Notes: generated by a model not told the origin, from the letters alone. Positions 24,535 to 38,602 are shown, numbered from the stretch's first letter. The stretch is 64,000 nt of DNA from Ancylostoma caninum (GCA_037903475.1 JBAJFG010000487.1:1550001-1614000), one strand, 5' to 3'. Made by a program: numbers and translations.

Positions 24535-26510
24535 TGAAGTCTATGGCAAGATACCGGGCAAAAAAACCCTCGGCCAAGGAACGGAATGCCGAAGCAACCT
24601 GGTTAACCTTGAATTACCCACAAAACTCAACACGTGAACCTCTCACTAGTCCTAAGGAGTTCAGATTTCGCAGCGAGATAGACTGGAAAACCAGCGAGGC
24701 GTGTGCAAATTCGGATAGTATCACAAATTCAACGCTACGACCTTATTCGCAATCCATTCCCAGAGAGTTTTTGCCGACTCGTGAAATTCCACAAGTAGTG
24801 CACGGCCTAAAAATCCAATAACCACAGTGTTGTGCACATGCAAATGGGACAGGTTAAGAACCGATCAATTTCCTGCATTCGAGGGTTTCAACCCAGCTTT
24901 GGAACCACAGATAGGATATCAAGTTCATCAGTTCAAGCAAGAGCTTCTACCTATAACAGTAGCCAAAAAAAGGCTCTGCAAGCCGTATCTGTAGAGGTGA
25001 ACCTTTTTTCAACCAATTAAACATTCAATTAGTTAGAAATGGAAAAACAATAAGATGAATGGACTGAACACAACATAAATAAAGTATAGATCTGAATAAT
25101 TAAAAGTAAATAACTCTTGGAGGAGCCGCACATGAAACGCACGCATGGTATCGCACGAATGTTGTCTGCTTTTATTAGAAAGGCCATATTTATAACATCG
25201 GTAATGAAGAATTGAATCCTAAGTTGAGCTGGTATCTGTTCTCCTGCGGAACTCCCGATAAGGCAATCATACGTCGTAAAAAATAGTGCACATACCGAGC
25301 TAATAGTGGAATGATCCAGGAAAAACTTGAAATCTGCGAAGATGAATGCTCATTTACGTGGCAGGTCCGATATATCAATGAGGAAACTGGAAAATCACCA
25401 AAAAGAAAAGATGATTGCCTTAAAACCTCTACGCTAACCCAAAATAGTGAGGGACTCGTAATCTAGAAAACTGCAAAGCTCGCACTCATGACATATGGCA
25501 AACTCCAAACGGCCGTGTGCAAGGGGCGGAGTCGCGCAGCGGCTCTCTTGGGTAGGGACACAGAGGTTTCGCACGTGGTTCCGGCTGTCTGGCTCTGCCA
25601 GCTGACAGCTGCTCTGACTGCTTTCTGCATTCGTACACATATGTCGGAATCAGGTATCAGTAGAATAACTACAAGTAAAACAAGCGAAAATCCATAAGAT
25701 CCATGACAAATAGGTCAAAAATACTGGCGATGACGGTGAAAAAGCAGCTGTTACAATGAAAAATTGGGGAAAATGCTGTACTTTAAACTACACAGTTACC
25801 TGGGCAAAAAATTTTTCTGCGGTTTCTGGTTACCTAACTATGCCTAGAAGCTCACTAACCAGAATAAAGGTAAAAACACATCGTGAAGTTCACAGCCGCT
25901 GGGAAAACCCCACCCGAGAACCCTGAGAGCATTCCGCGGCTATCCACACGCGCCGACACAATCACGAAGCAATTAAGAAGTGTGACCTTTGCGGATGCGT
26001 TCCAATTTAATCATCTAAGCAAACACTTCCATCACAATGACTCAATAGGGGCAGCCGTCACGAGTTTTGCTTCCAGCAAAAAAAACCCCACATTAAAAAA
26101 TGAATAGCGTGAGAGATAATGTGTGAATTGTGAGTCATAGGGGGAAAATTTTTCAGGGAGCCCAGGAAGAAAAAAGCCAAGGAAAAACCCATAAAATAAG
26201 GAATTTAAGTAGGATTTTCTCCGATAAATTGACGTTCCTGGGTCAATATTTAAACAAATTTGTGGGCCTACTAGTATATCCAGGCCTACTGAATTTAGAG
26301 TACCACTACTGTTGCTAAATTTATCCATGGTCTACCAAATTCGGCACTAAAAGCAATTGAAACGTTCCCCATCATTAGGAAAAGGGACTTTTTCCAGGAT
26401 TAGGGTCCATAAAACACTAACCAAGGATCCCAGCGCAACGATTAATGTGATCGGTTATCGTATAGACTACGTAATTTTAAGAGACGCAGGATGTGAGACA
26501 TCGTTTGCTA

Positions 26511-26645
26511 GCCTGGAGCTGTATGTATCATGGAGATTACCAAGGATAAAGGTGGTAACACTACACAAATTTACCCACCGTTAAGTTACCCACCAGGCAT
26601 CAACACGTTACCGAGGGTAATCTCTACAATGCATCCGGGCCCTGG
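26511..26645. mobile_element. MITE family A, copy
   Basis: Left GTATCATGGAGATTACCAAG and right CACGTTACCGAGGGTAATCT then GCATCCGGGCC; the middle has TTTACCCACC. Confidence 0.55.
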
Positions 26646-26715
26646 TTTCGCCCAATCAATTGTCCATGAATCCTAGCCCAGATTTTGACCAAGTAGCAGT
26701 CATGTAGTCAGTTAA

Positions 26716-26790
26716 AATCATGGTACGGCAAGCTAAGATACTACCCTGGGGGGGGGGTATAGGGTCATGAGTTCGATTCCCTGCTAAGAA
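26716..26790 (+). repeat. tRNA-like fragment
   Basis: GAGTTCGATTCCCTGC B-box-like sequence about 50 bp after ATGGTACGGCAAGC; a G run interrupts the middle. Confidence 0.35.
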
Positions 26791-28305
26791 AACCAAACTC
26801 CCTATCCTTGAAAGAAAGAGAATTCCCTTAGAAATGTAGGCACTACCGGGCCATATCCTCGTTTTACGACTTCGGTTAGGAATGCAACCGCGGAAACGGA
26901 ATTAATGTGGGTTGATAGGGCGCAGGAGACATTAGTGCCGTAGCAATTTTATACTTGGGCAGCGTCTAAATACCAGTAAATACAGGTAACCACAAGTAAA
27001 CAATAAAAAAAGTAAATACTAGAAAATAAATGGTAAAAATCAATAGTAAAGACGAGTAACTGTGGGTTACCAGAGCTTCTAGCAGAAACGAGCGATTAAA
27101 AAGTAGAGAAATAACGTAGCATCGTTAAGCTCTGAGAAGAAATTCCCGAATTTGCGCTTACCCAAACCGATCAATACCTATGATTTGCGTTAGGAGATAA
27201 AGGAGTAACCGAAAGAGTAAATTCTGTTCTAAGCATTCACTTTAACCCATATTTCATGTTCAGAACTCACCCCAACCAATCAATACCTACGGATTGTGTT
27301 ACAAGTTAAGGGTAAGGTTAAAAGGGTAACATATTAGGGTTTACCTAACCCATATTTCCTGATCGGAAATGGAAAGAACTACAAATGAAAAGTCCTAAGA
27401 GGAAAAAAAACCGTGCAGGGTAACAAAATTACCCAGGAGCCAACACTGTGACGTCATCACTGTATGGTAAATGGAAATCTATCACCTTAGTACAGTAAAA
27501 CCAGTAAAACTCTGAACTTTACGCCGACTGCCAAATATGCAAATTGCGGTGGGTGGGCGGGGCACGGAGATACGGGGGGGGGCAATCAATTTAGGAATTC
27601 TTCTTCTCGCCCCCGCCGTCCCGTGAAAGATATGTATGTATGCTCGAAACCCCCGGGCCCGCCGCCTGGATATCTCGGTCAATCGTCGTACACTACGACC
27701 GTCATTAAATTCGAAGACACCCCGCCACCAGCAGCAGCACAGCAACCGCATAGCTGACCACCATCATCTACCGTATCTGCGTATGCGACATGCGCTGGTC
27801 ACTTGACTTGTATAATTAGTCGTACGAATACAGGATTGGAACGGTGGCTGTCTGGCTAACGGACAAAAACGCGACGCAGGAAAATTTAATGTGGAAGCTT
27901 CCAGAATTCTCCGGATGTAGCTTCTCGAGCAATCCGTAATTACACATAATCACCAGCAAAACTGGATAGAGAGTGGAAGTGATCCTAATTATAGTTTCTA
28001 TCTTCAAATAGCCGCACAAGCATGAATTTTCTCCTTATGTCTGGCTTATTTTTTCATATACCATAGGACTACCAAGAAATTGCATTGCCAGTTCCATATC
28101 GGGAAAGATAAACAGAGAAATAAAAATAAGTAAGTAATAAAAAATAAGAGGAAATAAACATTCAAAGCAGCACCTGAGAATGGTCCAACTAGGATCTTAA
28201 AATTCCTTTATCAAAAAAATTCCAAAGGAAAAATATGAAAACTGTCTACATATAGGCCAAAGGATAAAGTGTAAATTTATGGGTGGGTATAACGAAATGA
28301 AAAAT

Positions 28306-28556
28306 TGAATGAACGGATGATTGAATGAATGAGTGAACGAATGAGCGAATGAAGGGATGAATGAATGAATGCGATGAATGAATGAATGAATGAATGAATG
28401 AATGAATGAATGAATGAATGAATGAATGAATGAATGGGGGAATGAATGAGTGAATGAATGAATGAATGAATGAATGAATGAATGAATGAATGAATGAATG
28501 AATGAATGAATAAGTAAATAAATAAATTGAATGAACGAATGAGTGAACGAATGAAT
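28306..28556. repeat. (TGAA)n array, about 250 bp
   Basis: TGAA/AATG units with interruptions GCGATGAATG and GGGGGAATG. Confidence 0.97.
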
Positions 28557-30406
28557 TCTAAACGAATATTTTACCGAGAAAAAAAAATGAAGAGAAAAAT
28601 GAAGGCTCTGCAACAAAAATAAAGAGGAAGAAAATTACAGGAAAAAATGATCGTTAAAAAGAACAGGGCTTCGATACATTCCTCAAGCAAAAGGAAACAA
28701 AACAAACAAACAACTAAACATTTGAAAAAATCACGGATATCAGGCCCAGATTTCAGTGGTGTCTAATTTTTTAGGCATCTAATTATAGTTTTAGAACCTA
28801 TGAATTTAGCAAAGTGGACAACCGGCCTAACTCTATCTTAAATATTAGCAATCTCTTATAAAATAGTATTAGAATGAAACAAATGAGATTTTGCCAACAA
28901 ATACTGACTGTTGTGTCGAAACTATCAAGAGAGATTTATATAGGTGATGAAACAAAAGATACAGTAATCCCCTCCTTTGCTAGGATTCCGTCATTCTCTG
29001 GAAAATCACAAGACAACCCACCCTTGCCATAAATGACTAATTATCAACGCAGACAGATGCATTGAAAGGTGACATCACCTTCAGACATGTATTCATCGGC
29101 TAGATGAACAAGAGTACAGTAAGAATTCTCAGGTAAGCAGATGACCGAGTGATTCTGGGTCTGAATATCATAGCTGTAAGCCCAGCTAGCCACAGACCAC
29201 GTTGAAAAAGTGCGAATTGATCGAATAGGCACCCATGCCACGTTCTATTCAATGAGAACGCTGTCACACCATATTCAACATGAAATCCACAACGGCAAAC
29301 AAGCAGTTCAATTGTCCAGGTAATCAATACGCATTCCATGAATGGAAATGGAATTTCTAGCTAAGTGAGAGGTCAGAGATGTTGACAACACAGCGCGCAC
29401 CTATCTCTTCAGAGATATCTATATCGTCGCTGCTGGCACGGTGCCGAAGCCACGCCCACAAATTCATGTCAACATGTTGGAAACGCTGCTACAAGCGCCG
29501 CAATCTCTCCTATCCTTGATCATAACAGCTACCCATAAATGGATTGGGACGAGTTTTCCGCTGTCAGCAGAAGCATATTTCATTAAGTTACAGACCCATA
29601 TCTATTCAAGCCAGACCACATAACAATAAGGCCTTGAGAAGATCTGAAAAAAATTATTTTAAATTGAAAGAAAATCACTGCGCCGGAAGTGGCAATCCGC
29701 CCCGCCCATCGTATCTGCGGCGTGGTGAGTGGGTTACAAATGACATGGATGGGTGCCAGCTTGCGAAATTTCATTCCAAGAATTCAAAATTTAAAAAAAG
29801 GTGAAAAATTAAGACTAAAGAGAACATTCCTGCAGCAGAAGCGGCAATCTCCATCCTCTATCGATGAATGCCCTCTGCGTCTCTGCCCTATGGCAAATTT
29901 CGTCGTCTGGTGCTAGCCCTACTCTGCGTCTCTTCCCCTGCCCTCTGCGCCGTAGTCTGAATCTGACTTCGCTCTGCGTCTTTACTCTTCTGGCATCTCA
30001 TTTATTATCCGTTGTTTTTTATTTATTTATTTATTTGATGCACCTCGAGGGCGCGCTCATGATAATTCAGAACATGATGGTGTTTCACAGCCACTCTAGG
30101 GAGCTTCAGGAGTTGAAAAAGTTAATGAGCTAATAAAGGTTTTTACGACTGGTTTTCAAATAGCTATTTTTAATTCTTCAAAAACAAAGTCCATTTTAAT
30201 GACTTTATTTTTGGGGTTTCGGACATTCATTTTATATATTTTGTTTCTGCACCCACAAGCACACTAAGGAAAGGTGTTTTCTCCCAAAAATACGTAGAAT
30301 CCAAGAAAACTAAGTCCTCCACCTTCCCCAACTGTGACTGCCGAGGAATAGCTATCCCAAATGAGACTCTCTTTCTCTGGACCCCAGCTGCATGTCTAAT
30401 ATGCTC

Positions 30407-30590
30407 TGCTGTGGCCTTGGCTGCAGGAGGATCCAGTGGAGCGGAGCCGCTAGTAGGCGACGCAGTCCACCCGCGGCACGGGCACTCTTATTGTCTGCGC
30501 ATCCACATATTCCATTGACATCGCGTTTTTATTCTGGTCTGATCCTCCTGTATAGACCTGTTTAAACAAGTAATGGGGCGCTTGGGGGTA
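30407..30590 (+). repeat. dispersed repeat family B (GTCTGCGCATCCACA core)
   Basis: Core TTGTCTGCGCATCCACATAT near 30491 and tail ACCTGTTTAAACAAGT near 30558. Family pattern: a G/C-rich head, this core, TTTCATTGATATCATCGCT, then a terminal stem-loop ACCTGTCCAAACAGGT followed by GGTGAGGCGCG. Confidence 0.6.
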
Positions 30591-31058
30591 GGTTCATACT
30601 ACTAATAGTCCAGAGTACTTTTTGATAATAAACAAGTAAATGTAGCGTGAGGAAAAAAAGTAGAAAATTAGGAAATAAGAGGAAAAACTCCATTTCTTTC
30701 ATAACCTTGGACGGAGAAGTGGAAAAGGAGAATAAACAACAAAGAATAGGAGACAATAATAAGTTGGTGTTAATTATTTTTTATATTATTAAATAAGAGG
30801 GTTTTTACTATAAAATATTTAAAATAAAAGACATGAAACATAATATATTGTATGTTATGTGTTATACATGTTATATGTTATGAAGCATTTATTATTCAGC
30901 TTTGAATTTTGCATCATGTAACAACTGCGCACCCTTTCAGCATGATGTACCGCTCCCTTCGGCACCATACCCACCCCAATTTCTGTGTCAAATACGTGGC
31001 GCCAACGATGCAACACATGTCCAAACCCTATTAGTCATTCCTAGCTAAACATAGGAAT

Positions 31059-31337
31059 TTGTTTCCTATCACCTGGCGTTTTTACTGGTCTGTAATATGG
31101 GCAATTTGCATCGGACGACACGTTCGCACGAACACCGTTGACAGCCTGATTGATAACGACGAGATAGAGCTGTCGTCGGCGGAACACAATAGCAACGAAA
31201 CCAGCACGAACGAACGCGGAAACTCATCCAGCAAACTTGTTTCTGGCTACATTGTCCTTGAAAAAATCTCTGGACAATTCTTTTGGAGATGGAAAACCCT
31301 TCCAGTAGAGAATGGAGGAATAATTTCAAATTTATAG
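31059..31337 (+). CDS. candidate exon, acidic Ser/Asn-rich, unrecognised
   Basis: Plus-strand open frame with no ATG start. Its middle (DSLIDNDEIELSSAEHNSNE and following) has protein-like codon use, and the GC content is higher than the flanks. A possible acceptor ends at the AG near 31144 (GTTGACAG), which would make the exon start in phase 2; the donor is unclear. It abuts a copy of the dispersed GTCTGCGCATCCACA repeat at 31340. It could be an orphan exon or unannotated transposon coding. Confidence 0.3.
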   Translation: MFPITWRFYWSVIWAICIGRHVRTNTVDSLIDNDEIELSSAEHNSNETSTNERGNSSSKLVSGYIVLEKISGQFFWRWKTLPVENGGIISNL

Positions 31338-31339
31338 GA

Positions 31340-31480
31340 GGTACCAGTAATCGGGGCCCGCTTGCACGCACGCAGCGCTCCAGTTGTCTGCGCATCCACA
31401 TATTTCATCGACATCATCGCTGTCATCACCTTCCAATCCCGTTGTTTCCTGTTCTAACCTGTCTAAACACGTGGTGATGA
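31340..31480 (+). repeat. repeat family B, copy
   Basis: Core TTGTCTGCGCATCCACATAT; tail AACCTGTCTAAACACGTGGT. Confidence 0.6.
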
Positions 31481-31939
31481 GCCACGATCTCTGGACTATC
31501 CGATGAGGATGTCGTAGTTTGGACGAGTTTTCCTACACATAAATATTAGCCGCTGCAGATAGGACTAGCTTGTAGTTTCAAAAATCTGACAGAAATTCGC
31601 TACAAACAGAGAACTGGCCGGGATTTACACAGCACTTCCGATCAGCTGACTAAGAGAGCCCGCAAAATTTTACTCCTCCATGGGAGCTTCTCATTGAGTG
31701 GACGAGTCTTCTTCTTATATCGCTCGATGACACGGTTGGTATAAACACAATGTGCTCTCATGTTGTGCGCGAAGAGATGGACGAGTTGTACCGGTCAGGA
31801 CAAGGTGACCACTTGGATATCGTGGGTGAGTTGTTAATGGTTTGGTAGGATCCAGAGAAGATGAAGACAGATTGATAGCGTGGAAAAAACCTTGGACGAG
31901 TTTTCTCAGGTGCCGCAATGAAGTAATATCAAAAGCACG

Positions 31940-32206
31940 GTGGTGGTCAATCGTTATTGCACCACACAAAACAAATCCATGCCACATCATTAACGCGGCG
32001 CGGCAGACCAGCTAGGTGATGTGTTCCCGTAACTGCCGCTTTTATTCGTAACTGTACCTTAACAAAAGAATGCCCACACACGAAGAAATCAGCAGTGGAA
32101 AATATAGGCAATGCGCCAATTTCGGCGGCGCCCGGCGGGTCTGCCTCGCCGCTTAGGTGGCGCGGCGCGGTCCGCGTGGCTTCTGCAGTGCAATGAAGAT
32201 TGTCCA
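31940..32206. mobile_element. GC-rich MITE family E, copy 1
   Basis: Left GGTCAATCGTTATTGCACCA and AACGCGGCGCGGCAGACC; right GGTGGCGCGGCGCGGTCCGC and GCAGTGCAATGAAGATTGTC in inverted orientation. About 265 bp, paired with a second copy at 38.6 kb. Confidence 0.6.
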
Positions 32207-32795
32207 GCACTGCAGGTATCTTGTGCAAGTTATCTCTGAACAACAGCAAACAGTGGATGAGATTACACGTCCATGGATCAAATTAATTCACAATTACTGC
32301 ACTTAGCAACAAAGTAAAGAAATCGGTAATAAATGCAGAAGAAAGGAGCACACGGCCTCATGTAGGTCCCATATGGAAAACAGACCACCCTGCCAACGGA
32401 TACAGGTCCCGTAGAAGTTCGGACACTTCAGCAATCGAGAAAATCACCAACGTGAGCGATTAGCGACCACAGAAAGTGAGAGCCGACCGAGCCACTGCCG
32501 TTCGCGGATCGGACACAAGTCAAGGAATCAAGGAAAAGGGGGCGGACGAGCCGGCGAGCGCCATGTTGACTGTGAGCATTAGTCAGCGTTTAAACGGCCA
32601 TTCGGTAAGGGTTGGAAGAATCAAAGAGTAAACCTCTTCGAGAAAAAAAAATTTCACCAACAAAAACAACCGACACCAGATGCTGATCGTTGCTCTCGAA
32701 TCATATGCCGAAAGGGACATGGCTGGTGGATCGCTATTAGTCCTACAAGAAGTCGACCGGTCAGCGATTAGGCTCGATCACAATTTTGGTTAAAT

Positions 32796-33340
32796 GTATT
32801 CATTCATTCATCCATTCATTCATTCATTCATTCATTCATTCATTCATTCCCTTCATTCACTCATTCTATTTATTTATTTATTTATTCATCCCTTCGTTCG
32901 TTCATTCGTCCATTCATTCATTCATTCATTCATTCATTCATTCATTCATTCATTCATTCATTCATTCATTCATTCATTCATCCCCTTCATTCATTCATTC
33001 ATTCATTCATTCATTCATTCATTCATTCATTCATTCATGCCATTCATTCATTCATTCATTCATTCATTCATTCATTCATTCATTCATTCATTCATTCATT
33101 CATTCATTCATTCATTCATTCATTCATTCATTCATTCATTCATTCATTCATTCATTCATTCATTCATTCATTCATTCATTCATTCATTCATTCATTCATT
33201 CATTCATTCATTCATTCATTCCCCTTCATTCATTCATTCATTCATTCATTCATGCCATTCATTCATTCATTCATTCATTCATTCATTCATCCATTCATTC
33301 ATTCATTCATTCACCGCATTCATTCATTCATTCATTCACT
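32796..33340. repeat. (TTCA)n array, about 545 bp
   Basis: Complement-strand version of the same unit, with CCCTTCATTC, GCCATTC and CCGCATTC interruptions. All plus frames read as endless Phe-Ile-His-Ser repeats and are not genes. Confidence 0.98.
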
Positions 33341-35227
33341 AGAGCTAAAAAAAACAGAGCGAAAAACAAAAACTAGGAATAAAAACCGCATTCCACTCAT
33401 TTCACTACCCGATTACCATAAAAACCGCCGCAACCCGGTGCATTGCCCGTAAACTTATCTGCCGTGAAAATCAGCCAATTTTGTTTTTATAGCAGGAAAA
33501 AGTTCTGCACTTTCTGCACGAGTAAATACCTAGGTGACCTTGAAAAAAGCGCTTTCAATGGAGTGTAAGCGCTGGAATTTGCTGATTCTCAAATTTGTTG
33601 AGAGTATGATTCGCTGGTAACCGGAGACTTTTTCACACAAAACTGATTCATATGTCCCTATGGTTTTGTACCATATTAGTCAGCAATTTCCTAAGAATCG
33701 TGCCCACTCACAATAGGTGAATCAAGGTATGGTAGGATGAGCACGAGACAGACGAGGAGGCATTTCAATGGCTGACAAACCCGTTTGGACCACCCTTGCC
33801 TACTGATTTATTCAAGAATTTTCGAAGAAAAAGAACCCCAAAATGCTAAAAAAAACTAAAAATTCCAAATTTCAACCGACACCTATTTCCTAGCTTTAAT
33901 TTTTCTTGTTGAGGTCCTTTTGTTTCTTTGCTTCGTTTTTTTCGCACTATCAATGATTGCTGTACACCTACAGTGAGCGCCCATGGCTGTGCGTTTTTCG
34001 CAGACTCGAGCACGCTGCGCGCCCGCGCCGCTTCTGCTGGAATCCTCGCCGCGGCAACAAACAAACCATAAGGCTTTCTTGATTGTTAGTTAGTTTTCTT
34101 GATAGTTAACGTCAAAATGATGAAAAGCTATTAAGAACACCCGAATTAGCCACCACGATGACAATTCCATCGCGAGCGGCGCGGCCGCATCGCGTGCTCC
34201 CTGTGTCCGCAAAAAATGCACTGCTATCAACGCTCACTGTATACATATAGTGTAACAAACAGGTGAAAAATTATCAAACATACAAATAAATAAGTAAATT
34301 CCCGTTGTAGATCTCTATTACCGATAATTTTAAATTTTCCCTTCAAATTCCCCCAAAACAAAAGAAATCGCTGCACAACATTGATGTTTTGTTGAGAAAT
34401 AGGCGTTTCTAATAACAAATTTGCCTGAGGTATCACCTTATAAGCTTAGGCTACAAATGAAGTGCATGTCATGCACTCTGAACCATCAAAAGGTTTGGTG
34501 CCAGGCGCTAGCGCAGCCGCGACACCACCGCGTCGCAACCGCTCGCAGTAGTGGCGAAGCTGCGAGCAAATGAATTGCGAGCCTGATAAGGATGTTACAT
34601 TCTTAAGTTCATAGGTTCCTACGGATTTTTTCCTTTGTATCAGGCAACATTCCATCATATTGCAACATAAATACTACATAGTTCTAGGGACCCTCTAGAA
34701 TGGAAAATCTTTAAAAAATCCATTTACAATGCGCCACATGAGCAATCTTTCGCTTCTAACGCTACTTTCCAAGAAATTTATTATATACATAGTATTATTT
34801 ACACCAACTAGGATGATATTTTGAAAGCGTTATCAATACATCACCTCCTAGAAATGTCATGATTTCCACGAAAACTCCTAATTTCTGGGTAGGTGACGTC
34901 AAGATAAGCTAATCCGCACAGCCGTTCCAATCTCTCCGTCAATCTTCCAGAAACGGTGTTGTCATGAATTCTTGGTTTTCTGAAGCCGAACGCATTGTCA
35001 GAAGCGCTCCCCAATTCTTAGCACGTATACCATGCAGTAAAGGAATAAAAGTTTTTTTTTTGAATTCATTACATCAAGGACAGCCGACTTTCTGGTTTTT
35101 CATGGGCTTATAGGAATTTTGAAAGCATGCACGATATTGGAGTGCTTGAACACATGGGGGGGGAGTGGCCTGATTTTCGTTCTTAGGCTCAAGGATACGA
35201 TTTTTGGAGAGTCACTAGGTGGGCACG

Positions 35228-35400
35228 AATGGAAGACTCCAGCGATCGAGTCCCGTAGCACGCGGAACCACAAGCAACGTGCCACTCTGATTGTCTGCGC
35301 CTCCACACAAATCATTGATATCATCGCTCCAGTTCTCGTCCAAACCTGTTGTCCAAATCTTCCTGTTCTAACCTGTCCAAACAGGTGGTGAGGAATGTGC
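35228..35400 (+). repeat. repeat family B, copy
   Basis: Core TTGTCTGCGCCTCCACACA; tail ACCTGTCCAAACAGGTGGTG with a perfect 5-bp stem. Confidence 0.65.
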
Positions 35401-35989
35401 AAGCGAGCTTAGTCTCTACCGTGAAGGTTCTTGCAGAGCCGCACAGGGTGATGAACAATCGTCGAGCCACCAAGTCTGCCTTTGCATACCAATGTCAAAG
35501 CTATAAACAATAAGAGATAACGAGAGAAAAGTACACTTTTAATGAGTCACAAACTCATCGAACAATAGACTAGACAAGGGGCGACTTATTTTGAGGCGCT
35601 GTTAGCACTTCAGGGTGCGTAGCATTTCATTTCAATCCAGGATATCAACATATTCTGGATGATCAATAATTAAATGTCAAGCCCTTCAAATAGCAGCGAA
35701 TTATCCGCTTAGCCAGGGCTTTGTTTTCCATGTTTGCGATCGATTCAATCGCGGAACTATTTTCGGAACAATCGATAACTCTAACAATTATTTCTATTGG
35801 ATGATCCGTTCAGCTAATATGAAGCAAAGCAGGGGGGGGGGGGGGGGCAATTCATAGAATAACAATCGCTGCGATTGAATCGCCGTTGCGGATTTTTTCT
35901 CCACAATTCCACCAAAGCAAAATAAAAATGGCCTCAGGTATCCTGAAAATACAGGAAAACCCCAGTCAAGCAGTCCCGTGAGCTGATGG

Positions 35990-36150
35990 GTCACCTCCTG
36001 TTTAAACAGGTTAGAACAGGAAGCAGTAGGTTCGAACCAGAATGAAAACAGTGGTGCCAATGCAATGTGTGGATGCGCAGACAATTAGAGGGCCACGTTG
36101 CGTATGGTGCAGCGCGTGCAAGCGGGTCTCAACCACTGGAAGCTCCTGTA
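35990..36150 (-). repeat. repeat family B, inverted copy
   Basis: Begins CACCTCCTGTTTAAACAGGT (palindromic tail) and holds TGTGTGGATGCGCAGACAAT. Confidence 0.65.
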
Positions 36151-36249
36151 CCTCGAAATATGCTCTTCCGTCTTTCAGGATTGAGTTTACCATTTCCAGA
36201 GGAATTGTACACAGCTATGTCGCCAAAAAGCATATTTGCTAGACGAGTA

Positions 36250-36365
36250 GAATCAACAAAATGTGTGGATACGCAGACAATCAGCGTGCCCTATCACATG
36301 TGATGTGGTGCAATGCGTAAGAGCGGGTCTCGAACAGTGAAACCTCTTGTAGACCTTGTAAACCA
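36250..36365 (-). repeat. repeat family B, inverted partial copy
   Basis: ATGTGTGGATACGCAGACAA then a GAGCGGGTCTCGAACAGTGA segment shared with the neighbouring copy; the tail is absent. Confidence 0.55.
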
Positions 36366-38602
36366 ACCGTGCTTGCCTTATACATAGCTAGCTGTCAGAT
36401 GTTAGATGTTCTCTAAACACTTCTTGTAAAATCACACTGCGCCTAGAAAATTTACGTTTTAAGTAGTTTACCCAGACAGTCATTACTGAGAAGTTTCCTC
36501 ACTCGAAGAAATATGTTCTTTGCACCTTACTCTTTGAATCAAACAGGCATTCAAGGCATGTGTTTAAAAATACTGGAGGTTTGTTGGCGACTGTGGGCAG
36601 ATAATGAAACATTCCCAGCTAGCGAACACCGCTTCGCCTGATAACAGCACATTCCACTGACAACTGCTGAGAAATTCTGGACGATGGCGCTAATGAACCG
36701 GGGAAACTCTTCCGGAATGCAGAGTCTCCTACATGCTGAGTCTACTCTTGCAGAATTGGCATCACTGTGAGACGACATCAATCAGTGGTCGGCTCATTCA
36801 CAGCACGACTTCTTTGTATAGTTCTGGGGGCGATGTTGACATAGGAATAAAGCGCATCAATCATTTCTTCTGTCTCGCAAGCGCCTTATTTCACCCACAT
36901 CGATAACCTTTCATTCTTATGCCTCGATAGGAATGTCATGAATTTCAAAAGAACGACACTGCAACGAACAACGACGCGGAAAGAGCGATGTTCAAGCCAT
37001 ACTTGCTTTTTTATACATAGCTTATAGGGTAAAACTATTTCTGGACGTTTCTTCTCTGCGTACAAAGCAAAGCAAAATTTGCGGGGAGCTTGAAACTCCA
37101 AAAGGAAAAAAAACTGAGGCGAATAAATGTATATGGACATAATGTCCATGAATATTCACCCTATCCAGAAAAAAAGTGAAAAATACATAGCTTTTCTCGA
37201 AAACATTTACATAGAAAATTGTGGGAAACTAGTGAATCTCAGCTTCCTGATTACGACTAGACAACATATTTATTTACTTACTTATTTACTTGTTCACTTA
37301 TTCACTCCACCGGCTACCATTCCTTATACTTCCTGCGCTGAAACATTCTGTATGTGAAAACGTGAAAAACAAAGAGGGGGATGTTCTAAAAAGTGGCAAA
37401 CGATTTGCTCAAAAAAAGGTTATTAGTCTCATAAACTTGGAATTTTTAAGGACTATAGGCACTAGAATTTGGCAAAGTGATGCATGTTTATTTATTTATT
37501 TATTTATATGTCACATCGTGCAGGCGGACTGGAAAACAGGCGTCGGAATCCCGAAAAATCACGCAAACCGGCAAATAGGCGGAGCTCCTGATTGAGAGGG
37601 CGGAGCTTCCACGCGTGCGGACGAGTTGTCTTCACCTAGCACACGTGCACATGCGTATTTCATGCACATTCGGTACACCTTAGATACATAGATCATTTCA
37701 ACGTCCGTTCAAGTGGCATGATGTTTGCAGGAGATTTGCATGATGTTTGCATTGCGAAAACATGTTGCAGTTTCCGCGTCACGACTTTTTATTTCATTTT
37801 TTTCCAAGTTCAAAGAAGTAAGAGAGTAATGTGAGCGCTACAAAGTTTGATAAAACTTATTTAAGACAGAAAACTGATAGTCTCCGGGAGAAACAAGCTT
37901 TAGATGCTTCATTTTCAATGCTGCTCTTGCAGAACGGTGACGTATTCAACCTAGAATCCAGAAAAACCTCAACTTGTATGCGTTGACTCAGTGCTGCTGT
38001 TGACAGAGCTCGTCTGGAAGCAGGCGCCAGCCATCAAAATGAGAGATGAGTTAGGCCATAACCACCACAACCAAAAAGAAATTGCAGGATACTTCCAGAA
38101 AACCTCCACCCCTACATCCTCACCGCTATTCTCTTCACATATGCACTGCATTCCAAAAATCGAAATTGTGACGACGTCGAGTACCCCTACAGCCGCGGCC
38201 GCGACGCAAGGATTCTAACACGTCCTGGCACGAGTTACGGCGGCCATGTAACAGGTTAGGATAGAAGAAGACCGTTATGATTTGTTTACGATCTGTGTAT
38301 TAGAATCGAAGTGAAACTACGAGGCTGCGTGACAAGAGGTACGCTGCAGGTCTGTGGTTGGTCGATTCATGTGCGCGTCGCGGCCGCAGCCTTTAAGGGC
38401 TACGAGCTGTGCTGCGGGGAAACGAAGAAGTTAGATGAGTGCTCTAGAAGCCCATAAACTGTAGGGAGGTGGTCACCCATGTTATTTATTGCGTCAAATA
38501 ACTTGGATCTAAGCAGCATGCGCATGCGGCGCGGTCGCGTAGCGGCATACGTCTTGACCGCCTCCCAAACTACGAGGAGTCAGGATGATCGTGGCCGTAC
38601 CA

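Larger units (their letters stand above)
23761..31058. other. repeat-dominated stretch without a supported gene
   Basis: GC-richer islands at 25.49-25.64, 25.9-26.0 and 27.5-27.77 kb may mark exons but cannot be placed in a gene. The rest is AT-rich with microsatellite and family A/B copies. Confidence 0.4.

Noticed and set aside
28197..28616. 139-codon minus-strand frame rich in His-Ser-Phe-Ile
   Set aside because: Microsatellite translation.
32786..33376. Open frames of 182-196 codons made of Phe-Ile-His-Ser repeats
   Set aside because: Pure translation of the TTCA microsatellite; open in every plus frame.
36255..36345. GGGTCTCGAAC as part of a tRNA gene
   Set aside because: Belongs to repeat family B; no stems close into a cloverleaf.
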